Source: Candidatus Defluviibacterium haderslevense (GTDB taxonomy: Bacteria > Bacteroidota > Bacteroidia > Chitinophagales > Saprospiraceae). From it: DNA of 64,000 nt. Location of the stretch: positions 4,973,501-5,037,500 of the forward strand of contig JADJRL010000003.1 of assembly GCA_016712225.1 (NCBI GenBank), given 5' to 3'. This document shows positions 35,019 to 43,942 of the stretch, in pieces; positions within the stretch are counted from its first letter, which is position 1, and the number at the start of each line of letters is the position of its first letter. The translations under genes and the position numbers were made by a program. Under the pieces are notes generated by a model, which did not search any database, was not told the DNA's origin, and saw only the letters and a list, made by a program, of their open reading frames with translations.

Positions 35019-37007
35019 ATGTCAGAAAATAACAATAACACAACTATTACACTGAATGAATTACCTCCATTAATTGACCGGGAACTATTTTTTGGGGATC
35101 CAGAAATATCTGGTGCAAAATTATCACCTGATGGAACTTGGATGAGTTTCATAAAACCATTTCAGGGAACCCGGAATATCTGGATTAAAAAGCTTCATGA
35201 TGACTTTTCAACAGCAAGACCTATTACTGCAGATACCAATCGGCCCATTAGTTCTTATTTTTGGTCAAGGGACAGCAAGTATGTACTTTATGTTCAGGAT
35301 AAAGGCGGCAATGAAAATTATCATATTTATGCAGTCAATCCAAGTGATCCAATAGAATCCAATCAGAGTGTTCCCATATCTAGAAATTTGACAGATAAGG
35401 AACATGTCAGGGTTCAAATATTTTCAGTACCCAAATCAAATCCTGACTTAATGTATGTAGGTATAAATGAACGGGATCCTGCGTGGCATGATTTATATGA
35501 ATTGAGCATTTCTACAGGAACTTTAACATTGATCAAAGAAAACACGGAGCGATTTATCGGATGGGTTTTTGACAGAGCGGACCGGTTACGATTGGCGATG
35601 AAATCTAATGACGATGGATCTACTGATTTATTTAGAATTGATTCAGAAGGATATATAAAAATTTATTCTTCTACCATTTTAGAATCCTTCTACCCGGTCA
35701 ATTTTCATAACAATGGACAACAGGTCTATATGGTAACAGATGTTGGTGAAGCCTATGATTTATCAAGACTTATATTATTTGATATTAACACCACTGAAGA
35801 AATATTAGTCGAGTCAGACCCATTGAACAAAGTTGATTTTGGTTCTGTGTCCTTTTCTGATATTACAAATGAAATGATAGCTACTTCATATGAAGATGCT
35901 AAAACCAGAATTTATTGGAAAGACAAAACTTATGAAGCTGATTATTTATTATTGAAAAAAACTTTTGAGGGATCGGAAATTGGATTTAGCCATAGCACTA
36001 AAGATGAGATGACCTGGTTGATATCTGTGTATTCTGATACAGATCCTGGTGCAGTATATTATTATGATCGAAAAGTAAAAGAACCGATTTTCCAATACAG
36101 ACCACGTCCAGCTATGCCGATTCATGATTTAGCCCAAATGGAGATCATTGAATATACTTCCTCAGATGGCTTAAGCATTCCTGCATATTTAACCCATCCA
36201 AAAGGCATACCGTTAAAAAATTTACCCTTAGTCGTTAATCCGCATGGTGGGCCCTGGGCAAGAGATTCGTGGGGCTATGATGCATACGCCCAGTTGTTGG
36301 CTAATCGGGGTTATGCGGTGCTTCAACCCAATTTTAGAAGTTCTACAGGTTTTGGAAAAAAATTTATGGATGCTGGCAACAAAGAATGGGGAGATAAAAT
36401 GCAAGATGATATTACATGGGGTGTCAAATATTTAATCCAAAAAGGAATCGTAGACCCTAAAAGAGTGGGGATAATGGGTGGTTCTTATGGTGGTTATGCT
36501 ACATTGGCAGGTTTAACCTTCACTCCAGATCTTTATGCATGTGGAGTTTCCATCGTTGGGCCGTCTAGTTTATTAACATTACTACAAACCATTCCACCTT
36601 ACTGGGAAGCAGGTAGAAAGATATTTCATGAACGAATGGGTGATCCAACAACAGTCGAAGGAGAAGCCCAACTCAAAAGACAATCCCCATTATTTTCTGT
36701 GGACAACATCAAAGTTCCATTATTGGTTGTTCAGGGAGCTAATGATCCAAGGGTCAAAAAAGCAGAATCTGATCAAATTGTAGTTGCCATGCGAGATAAA
36801 AACCTTGCGGTAGAATATATCTGTGCTCCAGACGAAGGCCATGGATTTGCAAGACCTGTCAATAGTATGGCTTTTATTGCAGCTGCTGAAAAATTCCTTG
36901 CCAAACATTTGGGAGGGCGGTATCAGGCAGACATCAAACCAGAAATAGAGGCTCGGTTAAAAGAAATTACGGTTGAGGTATCTACTTTGGTTTTAAATAG
37001 AGATTAG
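35019..37007 (+). CDS. S9 (prolyl oligopeptidase) family peptidase
   Basis: 662 aa without a signal peptide, so cytoplasmic. Beta-propeller part about residues 30-390 with blade repeats (KLSPDGTWMSF, FWSRDSKYVLY). Alpha/beta hydrolase part: NPHGGPWARDSWGYD, LANRGYAVLQPNFR and nucleophile elbow GGSYGGYAT (Ser489), GANDPRV (Asp576), DEGHGFARP (His608): complete catalytic triad. Releases short peptides from small peptides, usually cutting after Pro or near the N-terminus; specificity unknown. Monocistronic; followed by the tandem repeat block. Confidence 0.92.
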   Translation: MSENNNNTTITLNELPPLIDRELFFGDPEISGAKLSPDGTWMSFIKPFQGTRNIWIKKLHDDFSTARPITADTNRPISSYFWSRDSKYVLYVQDKGGNENYHIYAVNPSDPIESNQSVPISRNLTDKEHVRVQIFSVPKSNPDLMYVGINERDPAWHDLYELSISTGTLTLIKENTERFIGWVFDRADRLRLAMKSNDDGSTDLFRIDSEGYIKIYSSTILESFYPVNFHNNGQQVYMVTDVGEAYDLSRLILFDINTTEEILVESDPLNKVDFGSVSFSDITNEMIATSYEDAKTRIYWKDKTYEADYLLLKKTFEGSEIGFSHSTKDEMTWLISVYSDTDPGAVYYYDRKVKEPIFQYRPRPAMPIHDLAQMEIIEYTSSDGLSIPAYLTHPKGIPLKNLPLVVNPHGGPWARDSWGYDAYAQLLANRGYAVLQPNFRSSTGFGKKFMDAGNKEWGDKMQDDITWGVKYLIQKGIVDPKRVGIMGGSYGGYATLAGLTFTPDLYACGVSIVGPSSLLTLLQTIPPYWEAGRKIFHERMGDPTTVEGEAQLKRQSPLFSVDNIKVPLLVVQGANDPRVKKAESDQIVVAMRDKNLAVEYICAPDEGHGFARPVNSMAFIAAAEKFLAKHLGGRYQADIKPEIEARLKEITVEVSTLVLNRD

Positions 37008-37096
37008 TTTTAAATTGTCCTTAGATTGTTAAGGAGGATCTTTATTTGAAGTGATCAGGTAATGCCAGTTTTTTTTTAAATCTTAGGATATTTTAA

Positions 37097-37513
37097 AGGT
37101 GTTTAACCCACCTAAATCCTCCCCCACCTACTAGAGTTGGACAAGCTTAAAAAGGGAAGACTTTAATGTATTACTTTAGATTGTATTTGGTTACTTAAAC
37201 TATATCTCATTGATAATATGGCATTTAAATAATTCTTTGTAAATTTGATAGGTGTTTAACCCACCTAAATCCTCCCTTAAAAAGGGAGGACTTTAAATAT
37301 ATTACTATAGATTGAATTTGATTACCAAAACTATATCTCATTGATCTTATGGTATTTAAATAATTCTTAGTAAATTTGATAGGTGTTTAACCCATCTAAA
37401 TCCTCCTCCATCTCAACTAGCTGGACAAGCTTAAAAAAGGAGGACTTTAATGTATTACTTTAGATTGTATTTGGTTATCAAAACTATATCTCATTGATAA
37501 TATGGTATTTAAA
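37097..37513. repeat. Three-copy tandem intergenic repeat (~130-153 bp each) with internal hairpins
   Basis: Copies start at 37097, 37250 and 37381, each with AGGTGTTTAACCCAYCTAAA. Copies 1 and 3 carry an extra ~22 bases (with CTAG...TGGACAAGCTT) that copy 2 lacks; the rest (AGATTGTATTTGGTTA, ACTATATCTCATTGAT, TGGYATTTAAA) is near-identical. Copy 2 contains a perfect 9-bp stem (TCCTCCCTT/AAGGGAGGA, 37270-37290). The CCTCC/GGAGG core is a type of dispersed repeat often seen in Bacteroidota intergenic regions. No ORF. It fills the S9-rplY gap (37008-37619). Confidence 0.85.
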
Positions 37514-37564
37514 CAGAAACCCAATTTTTTAAAATCATTTAAAGAGCATTTGAAATCATGGGTC

Positions 37565-37594
37565 AAAAAAAAAGCCTCCCACTCGGAAGGCTTT
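37565..37594 (-). terminator. Terminator after rplY
   Basis: On the minus strand, a 10-bp stem (AAAGCCTTCC/GGGAGGCTTT with one G-T/U wobble, 37571-37594) with a 4-base loop is followed by T9. It lies 26 bases after the rplY stop. Confidence 0.75.
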
Positions 37595-37619
37595 ATTATG
37601 CATTTTAGTTTATTTCTAA

Positions 37620-38204
37620 TTATTTCTTAGCAGGAGTTGCTGTTTCTGTAGTTTTAAGTGCTCTAGGAATTTCAACAGAAACCACTGGAGTTGCTGCAGA
37701 AGTTACAATATCAACACCTTTTGCAGGCGTAATATCTCTAATTCTCATAATTTGACCTAGGTCTAAGTTAGAAACATCAATATTCATCTCAGCAACTAAA
37801 TGTTCTGGAGTGGTCTTAATCTTAATGCTACGCATTTTTTGAACCAGTTTACCCCCAGACTTAACACCAACAGGAGCTCCATTTAATTTAAGAGGTACTT
37901 CAACTCTTACAGGAGTTCCTTTCACTAATTTTAGAAAATCAATATGTGAAATTGCATCAGAAACCGGATGAAATTGAATTTCCTTCAATATACAACGATG
38001 CGTTTTGCCATTTAAAACAATGTCGGCATACTTGAAATCAGGGCTATAAATTAAAGATTTTAACTCAACCGGATCAGCGTTAAAATGGATATTCTCTTCT
38101 TTAGAATATAACACACATGGCACTAAACCTTCTTTACGATAGTTTTTAGCAGCTGTTTTGCCAATTTGGCTTCTTTCTTTACCGTTTAATGTAACCACTT
38201 GCAT
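37620..38204 (-). CDS. rplY: 50S ribosomal protein L25 / general stress protein Ctc
   Basis: 194 aa, the long (Ctc-type) form of L25. N-terminal 5S-rRNA-binding domain (NGKERSQIGKTAAKNYRKEG, VPCVLYSKEENIHF, RCILKEIQFHP) and C-terminal beta domain (PLKLNGAPVGVKSGGKLVQ, NIDVSNLDLGQIMRIRDI). A ribosomal/stress protein binding 5S rRNA. Own promoter (TATCTTTG at 38236-38243) 29 bases upstream and terminator downstream. Confidence 0.97.
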   Translation of the reverse strand: MQVVTLNGKERSQIGKTAAKNYRKEGLVPCVLYSKEENIHFNADPVELKSLIYSPDFKYADIVLNGKTHRCILKEIQFHPVSDAISHIDFLKLVKGTPVRVEVPLKLNGAPVGVKSGGKLVQKMRSIKIKTTPEHLVAEMNIDVSNLDLGQIMRIRDITPAKGVDIVTSAATPVVSVEIPRALKTTETATPAKK

Positions 38205-38235
38205 AAAATAATATTTAATATTCTTAAAAGGAGCG

Positions 38236-38243
38236 CAAAGATA
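38236..38243 (-). promoter_or_regulatory. Bacteroidota -7 promoter element for rplY
   Basis: The minus strand reads TATCTTTG followed by CGC; predicted start near 38233 and a 29-base leader. Confidence 0.55.
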
Positions 38244-38272
38244 TAGATATTCTCAAAATAAATGTAATTTTT

Positions 38273-39208
38273 TTACGATTTATCCATAAAAAGTGCTGTG
38301 ATAGACCTGTGCTCATGTGTATTTCTAATTGCCCGGGCAAACAATTTAGCCGAAGAAAGGACTTGGATTTTGCTATTTTGTTGTTTCAGAGGTATGGTAT
38401 CAGACACAATAAGCTCTTCAATTTTTGAATTAGTGATAATATCATAGGCCTTTCCAGAAAGCACCGGATGAGTACAAATAGCCCTAACGCGAAGGGCTCC
38501 TTTGTCAATTAAAGCATCAGCAGCCTTGGACAAAGTACCTGCTGTATCAATAATATCATCTACAAGGATAACTTCTTTACCCTTTACATCTCCAATGACG
38601 GTCATGCTCTCCACTTCATTTGCCCTCTTGCGGTATTTATCGCAAATCACAAGATCGGTGTTAAAATATTTTGCATAAGTCCTGGCCCGTTTGACACCAC
38701 CCACATCTGGACATGAAAAAATGACATTATCCAAATTTTGGCTTTCCAAATAGGGCATAAAAATGGCCTCTGACTTCAAGTGATCCACCGGAATATCAAA
38801 AAAACCTTGAATTTGATCCGCGTGAAGATCCATAGTCATAATTCTATTAGCACCAGCTGCTACGAGCAAGTTGGCTATCAATTTTGAAGAAATGGGTACC
38901 CTAGGCTTGTCTTTTCGGTCTTGACGGGCATACCCAAAATATGGAATTACCGCGGTTATGTAATCTGCAGATGCCCTTTTGGCCGCATCTATCATAAGTA
39001 AAAGCTCTAATAAATTGTCTGATGGCGCAAACGTAGATTGAATAAAAAAGGAAAATGTACCTCTAACAGACTCATTAATAACGGGTTGCATTTCTCCATC
39101 ACTAAATTTTGAAGTTTTCAAATCGCCCAAAGGAAATCCATAATGATCAGAAATTTGTGAGGCTAGATACAAGGATTGTGTACCAGAAAAAAGCTTTACA
39201 TGCTGCAT
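38273..39208 (-). CDS. prs: Ribose-phosphate pyrophosphokinase
   Basis: 311 aa, full length. FSDGEMQPVINESVRG, IPYFGYARQDRKDKPRVPIS, MDLHADQIQGFFDIPVDHL (PRPP-binding signature), then VILVDDIIDTAGTLSKAA, the phosphoribosyl loop. Makes PRPP from ribose-5-phosphate and ATP. It lies 68 bases ahead of rplY, which has its own promoter. Confidence 0.98.
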   Translation of the reverse strand: MQHVKLFSGTQSLYLASQISDHYGFPLGDLKTSKFSDGEMQPVINESVRGTFSFFIQSTFAPSDNLLELLLMIDAAKRASADYITAVIPYFGYARQDRKDKPRVPISSKLIANLLVAAGANRIMTMDLHADQIQGFFDIPVDHLKSEAIFMPYLESQNLDNVIFSCPDVGGVKRARTYAKYFNTDLVICDKYRKRANEVESMTVIGDVKGKEVILVDDIIDTAGTLSKAADALIDKGALRVRAICTHPVLSGKAYDIITNSKIEELIVSDTIPLKQQNSKIQVLSSAKLFARAIRNTHEHRSITALFMDKS

Positions 39209-39224
39209 AACTCAGATTGAGCCA

Positions 39225-39232
39225 CAAAGGTA
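39225..39232 (-). promoter_or_regulatory. Bacteroidota -7 promoter element for prs
   Basis: The minus strand reads TACCTTTG followed by TGG; predicted start near 39222, 14 bases before the ATG at 39208. Confidence 0.55.
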
Positions 39233-39265
39233 GTAATTTTACACCAAGAGATTAACATTCGAATT

Positions 39266-39682
39266 ATGCAACGCATCCCAAGTTTATATTTTGCTCCAAG
39301 TGGACAGATCGGTCGAGGAGTTTTTACAACCGCCATAATACCTGATGGCTCCATTATAGAAATCTGCCCGGTGATTATTATTCCTGCGCATGAGGTTGAT
39401 ATTATCCATCATACTGAATTGCATGATTATTATTTTATTTGGGGCGAAGATGATGACCAGGCAGCTATTGCACTAGGATATGGTTCCCTGTATAACCATT
39501 CTTATAAACCTAATGCAAACTTCTCTTTAAATCTCGATGATCTTACTATCGAAATTATAGCTATAAAAGATATTGAAGCCGGTGAAGAAATAACGTTCAA
39601 CTATCACGGAGATCCAGATGCTGAAGATGAGGTTTGGTTTGATGAAACGGGGAAAAGGGTGAAACGGATTAAAGTAATTTAA
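39266..39682 (+). CDS. SET-domain protein
   Basis: 138 aa. Compact SET domain: QIGRGVFTTAIIPDGSIIE, then LYNHSYKPNANFSLN (the conserved NHxxxPN) and AGEEITFNYHGDPDAE (the GEEITxxY motif). Predicted to be a small protein-lysine methyltransferase-like enzyme; bacterial targets of this small class are unknown. Divergent from prs. Confidence 0.85.
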   Translation: MQRIPSLYFAPSGQIGRGVFTTAIIPDGSIIEICPVIIIPAHEVDIIHHTELHDYYFIWGEDDDQAAIALGYGSLYNHSYKPNANFSLNLDDLTIEIIAIKDIEAGEEITFNYHGDPDAEDEVWFDETGKRVKRIKVI

Positions 39683-39717
39683 AGAAAAGTCATCAGTCGT
39701 CAGTTGGTGGGAAGAAG

Positions 39718-39760
39718 GTGATCGGGTAATCAGGTAATCGGGTAATCTGGAAAGGAAGGA
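39718..39760. repeat. Short GGTAATC-type direct repeats
   Basis: The gap between the SET gene and tdk contains repeated ATCGGGTAATCAGGTAATC-like 8-9-base units, with further copies around 39795-39830. A minus-strand frame across this (39693-39914) is only a by-product of the repeats. Confidence 0.55.
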
Positions 39761-39868
39761 AACAGCCGTCAGCGAAGAAAATCGGTTGAATGGTAATCAG
39801 GATGTAGGGTAATCGGTGAAGAAAGTCATGAGTGACAAAAGGTATTTTATTATCAATTAAAAACCAAT

Positions 39869-40453
39869 TTAACGAAACGTCAAAATATTCCCCATTCCGA
39901 AGCAGGTGCGGCATCTAGGTTCATACTTATCTTTTTCGCCAAGTACTATGGTTGACTCCTCTGAACTAATGCGATAGGAATGGGTGGCCAGATTGCCACA
40001 ATGTGGGCAAATAGCATGGACTTTTGTGATGTATTCTGCAACGGCTAATAAGTATGGCATTGGCCCAAAAGGTATACCTTTGAAATCCATGTCTAAACCT
40101 GCAATAATCACTCTGATGCCCTGATTGGCCAAAGTCTGACAATGTTTCGGTAATTCAGCATCAAAAAACTGGGCTTCGTCAATACCTACTACTTGGGTTT
40201 CGGGTTTGAGTAATAATATATCTTTCGAGTTAGAGATTGGAACCGACATGATCATATTCTCATCATGTGATACCACCTGACGGTCATCATATCGCGTATC
40301 CTGACTCGGTTTAAAGATCTCTACTTTTTGATTGGCTATACGAGCCCTTTTGAGTCTGCGGATCAATTCTTCGGTTTTTCCACTAAACATGGACCCACAG
40401 ATCACTTCAATCCATCCACTACGTTGAGATTTAAACCCTGGCTCTAGGAACAT
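39869..40453 (-). CDS. tdk: Thymidine kinase
   Basis: 194 aa. P-loop GSMFSGKTEELIRRLKRA, VVGIDEAQFFDAELP, GLDMDFKGIPFG, the zinc pairs CPHC and CRTC. Type II dTMP-forming salvage kinase. The promoter element TATATTTG ends only 4 bases before the ATG, so the transcript probably has essentially no leader; homologues also begin at this Met. Confidence 0.96.
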   Translation of the reverse strand: MFLEPGFKSQRSGWIEVICGSMFSGKTEELIRRLKRARIANQKVEIFKPSQDTRYDDRQVVSHDENMIMSVPISNSKDILLLKPETQVVGIDEAQFFDAELPKHCQTLANQGIRVIIAGLDMDFKGIPFGPMPYLLAVAEYITKVHAICPHCGNLATHSYRISSEESTIVLGEKDKYEPRCRTCFGMGNILTFR

Positions 40454-40457
40454 AGCC

Positions 40458-40465
40458 CAAATATA
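40458..40465 (-). promoter_or_regulatory. -7 promoter element abutting the tdk start codon
   Basis: The minus strand reads TATATTTG followed by GGCT and then the ATG at 40453. The predicted transcription start (near 40455) is 2 bases before the start codon: a leaderless or near-leaderless tdk mRNA. Confidence 0.55.
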
Positions 40466-40602
40466 TAAAAAAATAATATATAAAATATTTAATTCTTAGA
40501 AATTGTCCATCCATAGCATGTAATTTTGCATCGCACTGGCTTAATTAGGCCGGGGATTAAACTAAAATAGTTTTCCTTTCGTTATTTAGAAAATATTTAT
40601 AG

Positions 40603-41262
40603 ATGGATTTTGCACAGCTTAAAAAATGGCTCAATAAAATGGACTCCATATTGGAAGTATATTCGTCCAATGAAGAATTCACTCAAACTGAAAAAAACCT
40701 ACTTCTCGATTACCTCAAACGAATTGAACAACAGATTCAAGCGATTCAGGTAGAGGATGAAGAAACAAAACCTATTGCTCTACCTCCAGTCCTGACCAAT
40801 GCGGTAGAATATACACCACCTATTAGTAAAATAAAAAAAGAAGTGGTCTCTGAACCTATTCAACCTCCAGCTCCAGAGGTAGAAAAAATTAGTCATCCAA
40901 AATCAAGCAACAATACAAATCAACATCAAAATGCAACGCCTTCTGTCCAGCAAGCTGAATATGATCATTTGTTCAATCACCTGATTGTAACAGACTTATC
41001 TGCCAAATTAGAATTGATGCCATTAAAAAGTTTAATCACTGGAATGGGCCTAAACGAAAAAATTGTTGCTCAAAATGAGTTGTTCAACGGCGATAAATCA
41101 GCATTTGATAAAGTCATTCATGATCTCAATCAACTATCAGATTTTGAAACCGCAAAAGCCTATCTCGTAGAACACATAATTCCTAAATACGATTGGACTC
41201 ATAAAGACAAAAAGAAATCTGTTGAATCCTTTTTAAAATTGACCTGGCGAAGATATTTATGA
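40603..41262 (+). CDS. Conserved Bacteroidota hypothetical protein
   Basis: 219 aa. An N-terminal helical part (FAQLKKWLNKMDSILEVYSS), a long Pro/Lys/Gln-rich low-complexity linker (about residues 55-120), and a C-terminal domain: PLKSLITGMGLNEKIVAQNELF, DKVIHDLNQLSDFETAKAYL and KKSVESFLKLTWRRYL. The last part is a short conserved domain common at the C-terminus of Bacteroidota proteins of unknown role. No signal peptide. It ends in an ATGA overlap with the rhomboid gene. Confidence 0.7.
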   Translation: MDFAQLKKWLNKMDSILEVYSSNEEFTQTEKNLLLDYLKRIEQQIQAIQVEDEETKPIALPPVLTNAVEYTPPISKIKKEVVSEPIQPPAPEVEKISHPKSSNNTNQHQNATPSVQQAEYDHLFNHLIVTDLSAKLELMPLKSLITGMGLNEKIVAQNELFNGDKSAFDKVIHDLNQLSDFETAKAYLVEHIIPKYDWTHKDKKKSVESFLKLTWRRYL

Positions 41263-41996
41263 TAGAAGATATCAAAATACAACGGGATCATTTTATCTAT
41301 AGTCTAAAAATAGCATTAGGTATTGTTGTATTTTGTATTATTGTACATCTGATTTTTATTATCATACCTACACCAAAATATTATTGGAGTATTTATCCTC
41401 GTGATTTAGGTCAATGGTATGGAATCTTTACCGGACATTATATTCATGCCAGTTGGGGACATTTAGCCAGCAACCTTCCTCCCCTATTCGTGACGGTCAT
41501 GATGATCTTTTTTTTCTATCGAAGTATTGGTTGGGCGGTTTATTCTATGATTTGGGTTCTTACGGGTTTCGCTGTATTTATGTTCGCACGTAATTCTTCA
41601 CATATAGGTGCCAGTGGATTGGTCTATGGACTTATAGCTTTTGTATTTTTTTCAGGAATATTTAGACGCAATATTAAATCCGTGGTACTTATGGTAATCA
41701 TGGTCATAATGTATAGCGGATATACTGCAGGATTTATTCCAACGGATGAGAAAGTTTCCTGGGAAAGCCATTTATTCGGTGCCATTGCAGGATTATGGAC
41801 TGCATTTATTTTTAGAAATTATCGCGAGAAGGATGAAGTCATTAAAAAACCAGATTGGTATAATGATCACACAAATAAAGAATATTATTTGCCTCGGGAT
41901 GCGTTTGATAAAACGATAGCAGAACGAGACGAAGAAGAACGAATTAAGAAAGAAGAAGAACTTAATTCAGGATTTACCACCCATTCATTATGGTAG
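41259..41996 (+). CDS. Rhomboid-family intramembrane serine protease
   Basis: 245 aa, six hydrophobic helices. The catalytic dyad is visible: GASGLVYGL (Ser119) and SWESHLFGAIAGLW (His171); the upstream HASWGHLASNLP is the usual rhomboid HxxxxHLxxN motif. Cleaves within membranes; substrate unknown. Translationally coupled (ATGA) to the hypothetical protein before it, so the two may function together. Confidence 0.92.
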   Translation: MIEDIKIQRDHFIYSLKIALGIVVFCIIVHLIFIIIPTPKYYWSIYPRDLGQWYGIFTGHYIHASWGHLASNLPPLFVTVMMIFFFYRSIGWAVYSMIWVLTGFAVFMFARNSSHIGASGLVYGLIAFVFFSGIFRRNIKSVVLMVIMVIMYSGYTAGFIPTDEKVSWESHLFGAIAGLWTAFIFRNYREKDEVIKKPDWYNDHTNKEYYLPRDAFDKTIAERDEEERIKKEEELNSGFTTHSLW

Positions 41997-42032
41997 AATG
42001 ATTCCATTTCAATATTATTTTTTTATAATTAA

Positions 42033-43001
42033 TTATAATTCAAGATTGTTGAACTTAAAATTCACTTCAGGATAATCCTGTTTCAATTGGGCTAATTCAT
42101 CTCTAGCCATTTCTTTTAAACTTGTATGTGAAGGATGTTCTGAAAAAAGTGGTCGATGGTATAATTTCTTATTTAGTCGTTCTATTTTTAAATTGATCAA
42201 TCGAGTACGATCGTTAAAAAAAACTTGTTCAAAATAATTCCAAATGTAATCGATCGTCTGACTTGTTGGATGAACCATATCTTCTTGTGTAAATCGGTAA
42301 TCCCTTAGATCATCCATTAACAATTCATACGAAGGAAAATAAAAGACATTTTCAAAGTTTTTTTCTAAGATTTCACAGCATAACAATAAAGCTGCTTTAC
42401 TTCTAGCATTTTGAATAAAGCCATCACGCAAATACCGAACAGGACTTACGGTAAAAATCAACTTTTTATTAGGATCCAATTTCCAAAGTCGATTCATCAT
42501 CTGGGAAAAACTTAAAACCATATCTTCAACAGAAGCTTGTTCTTTGGTAAATAATTCTTGTGGTAGACGATGACAATTGGATACGATCTTACCAGAATCT
42601 TTCAAACGATAATAAAAAGAAGTGCCTAAAGTAATTAATACAAAATCCGATTCTATAAGTGCAGCATTAGCTTGCACCAAATGTTGATTCAAATCATGCA
42701 GCATAGCCTTTGGATCATAATTTGAAGAAGAACTATGATGGAGCATACTGTGATACAAATGATCGAAATAAACTAAATCTTCTTCCAGAGTCAAGTCCTG
42801 ATCTAAAATTGCACTCAATTGTCTTGCAATACTCAATGAATTGAAGACTATTCCAAAAGGACTTGGAGTAACTTTGAATTGCGATTGTTGAAATTTCTGA
42901 AACATATGTTCTGCAAAACAGCTACCAATACAAAAAATCTTATGTGTATGATTGACTTCGAAAGGTGTTGGTAAAATCGGCATTATGGTTCGAAAAGACA
43001 T
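42033..43001 (-). CDS. GSCFA-domain protein
   Basis: 322 aa. It begins IMPILPTPFEVNHTHKIFCIGSCFAEHMF and holds the GSCFA signature, followed by TPSPFGIVFNS and VLITLGTSFYYRLKDSG. An SGNH/GSCFA-type esterase-like family, common in Bacteroidota and some proteobacteria; exact reaction undefined. No signal peptide. Converges on the rhomboid gene. Confidence 0.88.
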   Translation of the reverse strand: MSFRTIMPILPTPFEVNHTHKIFCIGSCFAEHMFQKFQQSQFKVTPSPFGIVFNSLSIARQLSAILDQDLTLEEDLVYFDHLYHSMLHHSSSSNYDPKAMLHDLNQHLVQANAALIESDFVLITLGTSFYYRLKDSGKIVSNCHRLPQELFTKEQASVEDMVLSFSQMMNRLWKLDPNKKLIFTVSPVRYLRDGFIQNARSKAALLLCCEILEKNFENVFYFPSYELLMDDLRDYRFTQEDMVHPTSQTIDYIWNYFEQVFFNDRTRLINLKIERLNKKLYHRPLFSEHPSHTSLKEMARDELAQLKQDYPEVNFKFNNLEL

Positions 43002-43121
43002 AATAAGATTAAAATTAAGTTAAACTAAGACTAATTTTGTATAAAAATAAGTTTCAAAATTATAATTACCAATTAATTAAAACAAAATTAAGATATTTGT
43101 GACACTAATAAATAAAATCCT

Positions 43122-43556
43122 TTGAAACACATACTCGTTTTCTTTATTATTCTATTCCCTATCTTAAGCTATTGTCAAAACAAGGTCAATTACTGGCCTA
43201 TATTAGCCAAGATTAGTTATAAAAAAGAATATGATGAATTATTGGGCATCAAGATAGACCGTCCAATCTTCAGTAATGAAGTGAAGGGACTTGAGCGCAA
43301 AGTCATTCAATTAAAAGGATATATTATACCCACAGATGGATTTAAAAGTCACCAGGAATTTGTGTTCTCGGCATTTCCATACAGCATGTGTTTCTTTTGT
43401 GGTCAGGCAGGTCCAGAGACGGTACTTGAAGTTAAAGCCAAAAAGCCCATTCAGTTCACATCAGAACAAATCGAAATTAAAGGAATTCTCGTGCTTAATA
43501 AAAGTGATATCAATCGATTGATGTATCAACTCATTGAAGTGGAAGAAGTCAAATAA
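43122..43556 (+). CDS. Exported protein with CxxC, DUF3299-like
   Basis: 144 aa. A signal peptide (HILVFFIILFPILSYCQ), then LERKVIQLKGYIIPTDGFKS (VxxxGYxxP pattern of DUF3299) and FPYSMCFFCGQAGPETVLEV with CxxC, finishing in EIKGILVLNKSDINRLMYQL. DUF3299 proteins are exported, often near metal handling; function unknown. The start codon is TTG, with no nearby ATG and a stop codon close upstream. Confidence 0.7.
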   Translation: MKHILVFFIILFPILSYCQNKVNYWPILAKISYKKEYDELLGIKIDRPIFSNEVKGLERKVIQLKGYIIPTDGFKSHQEFVFSAFPYSMCFFCGQAGPETVLEVKAKKPIQFTSEQIEIKGILVLNKSDINRLMYQLIEVEEVK

Positions 43557-43613
43557 CATGGCAAAACAAGTTCATTAAAAATAACTTCACTAACTTTAGA
43601 TTGATTCGGAATA

Positions 43614-43841
43614 TTACGTAATAGTTTTAAATAAAATGTTATCCTTAAAAAATTTCAAGGAAATGCCATGTATTCTTTGAATTGGATTGATAGATGATGC
43701 CAATAATACACGCTGGGACAAAAAATCACTAGTAAGGCCAACAAAAGTATTCAACAAGCGCATTTTGATATCAGGCAAGGCATCCAACTCATAAATGGAA
43801 TTTTTTACCAAATTAATAGGTTGTAAACTGTCAATAATCAT
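43614..43841 (-). CDS. Small conserved Bacteroidota protein
   Basis: 75 aa without obvious membrane helix. It begins IIDSLQPINLVKNSIYELDA and has PDIKMRLLNTFVGLTSDFLSQ. It reads like a conserved Bacteroidota small protein found near YtxH/holin-like genes; function unknown. The ATG overlaps the previous gene's stop codon (ATGA). Confidence 0.6.
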   Translation of the reverse strand: MIIDSLQPINLVKNSIYELDALPDIKMRLLNTFVGLTSDFLSQRVLLASSINPIQRIHGISLKFFKDNILFKTIT

Positions 43842-43942
43842 TCAACATGATTTTTGATCAGAATGCCATCTTCAACCTGCTTAATCTTGAGTTTTATAGT
43901 TTCATAAACCAATAACTTAAATTGGGAAATTTGATTGCTCAT
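43838..43942 (-). CDS. 34-aa ORF coupled to its neighbours on both sides
   Basis: ATG at 43942, TGA at 43838-43840: MSNQISQFKLLVYETIKLKI, then KQVEDGILIKNHVE. Its start shares one base with the stop of the holin-like gene (TAATG) and its stop overlaps the start of the 75-aa gene (ATGA). This double overlap strongly argues that it is translated despite the size. No family recognised. Confidence 0.6.
   Translation of the reverse strand: MSNQISQFKLLVYETIKLKIKQVEDGILIKNHVE

Noticed and set aside
39693..39914. 73-codon minus-strand frame
   Set aside because: Runs through GGTAATC repeats and overlaps tdk; composition explained by the repeats.
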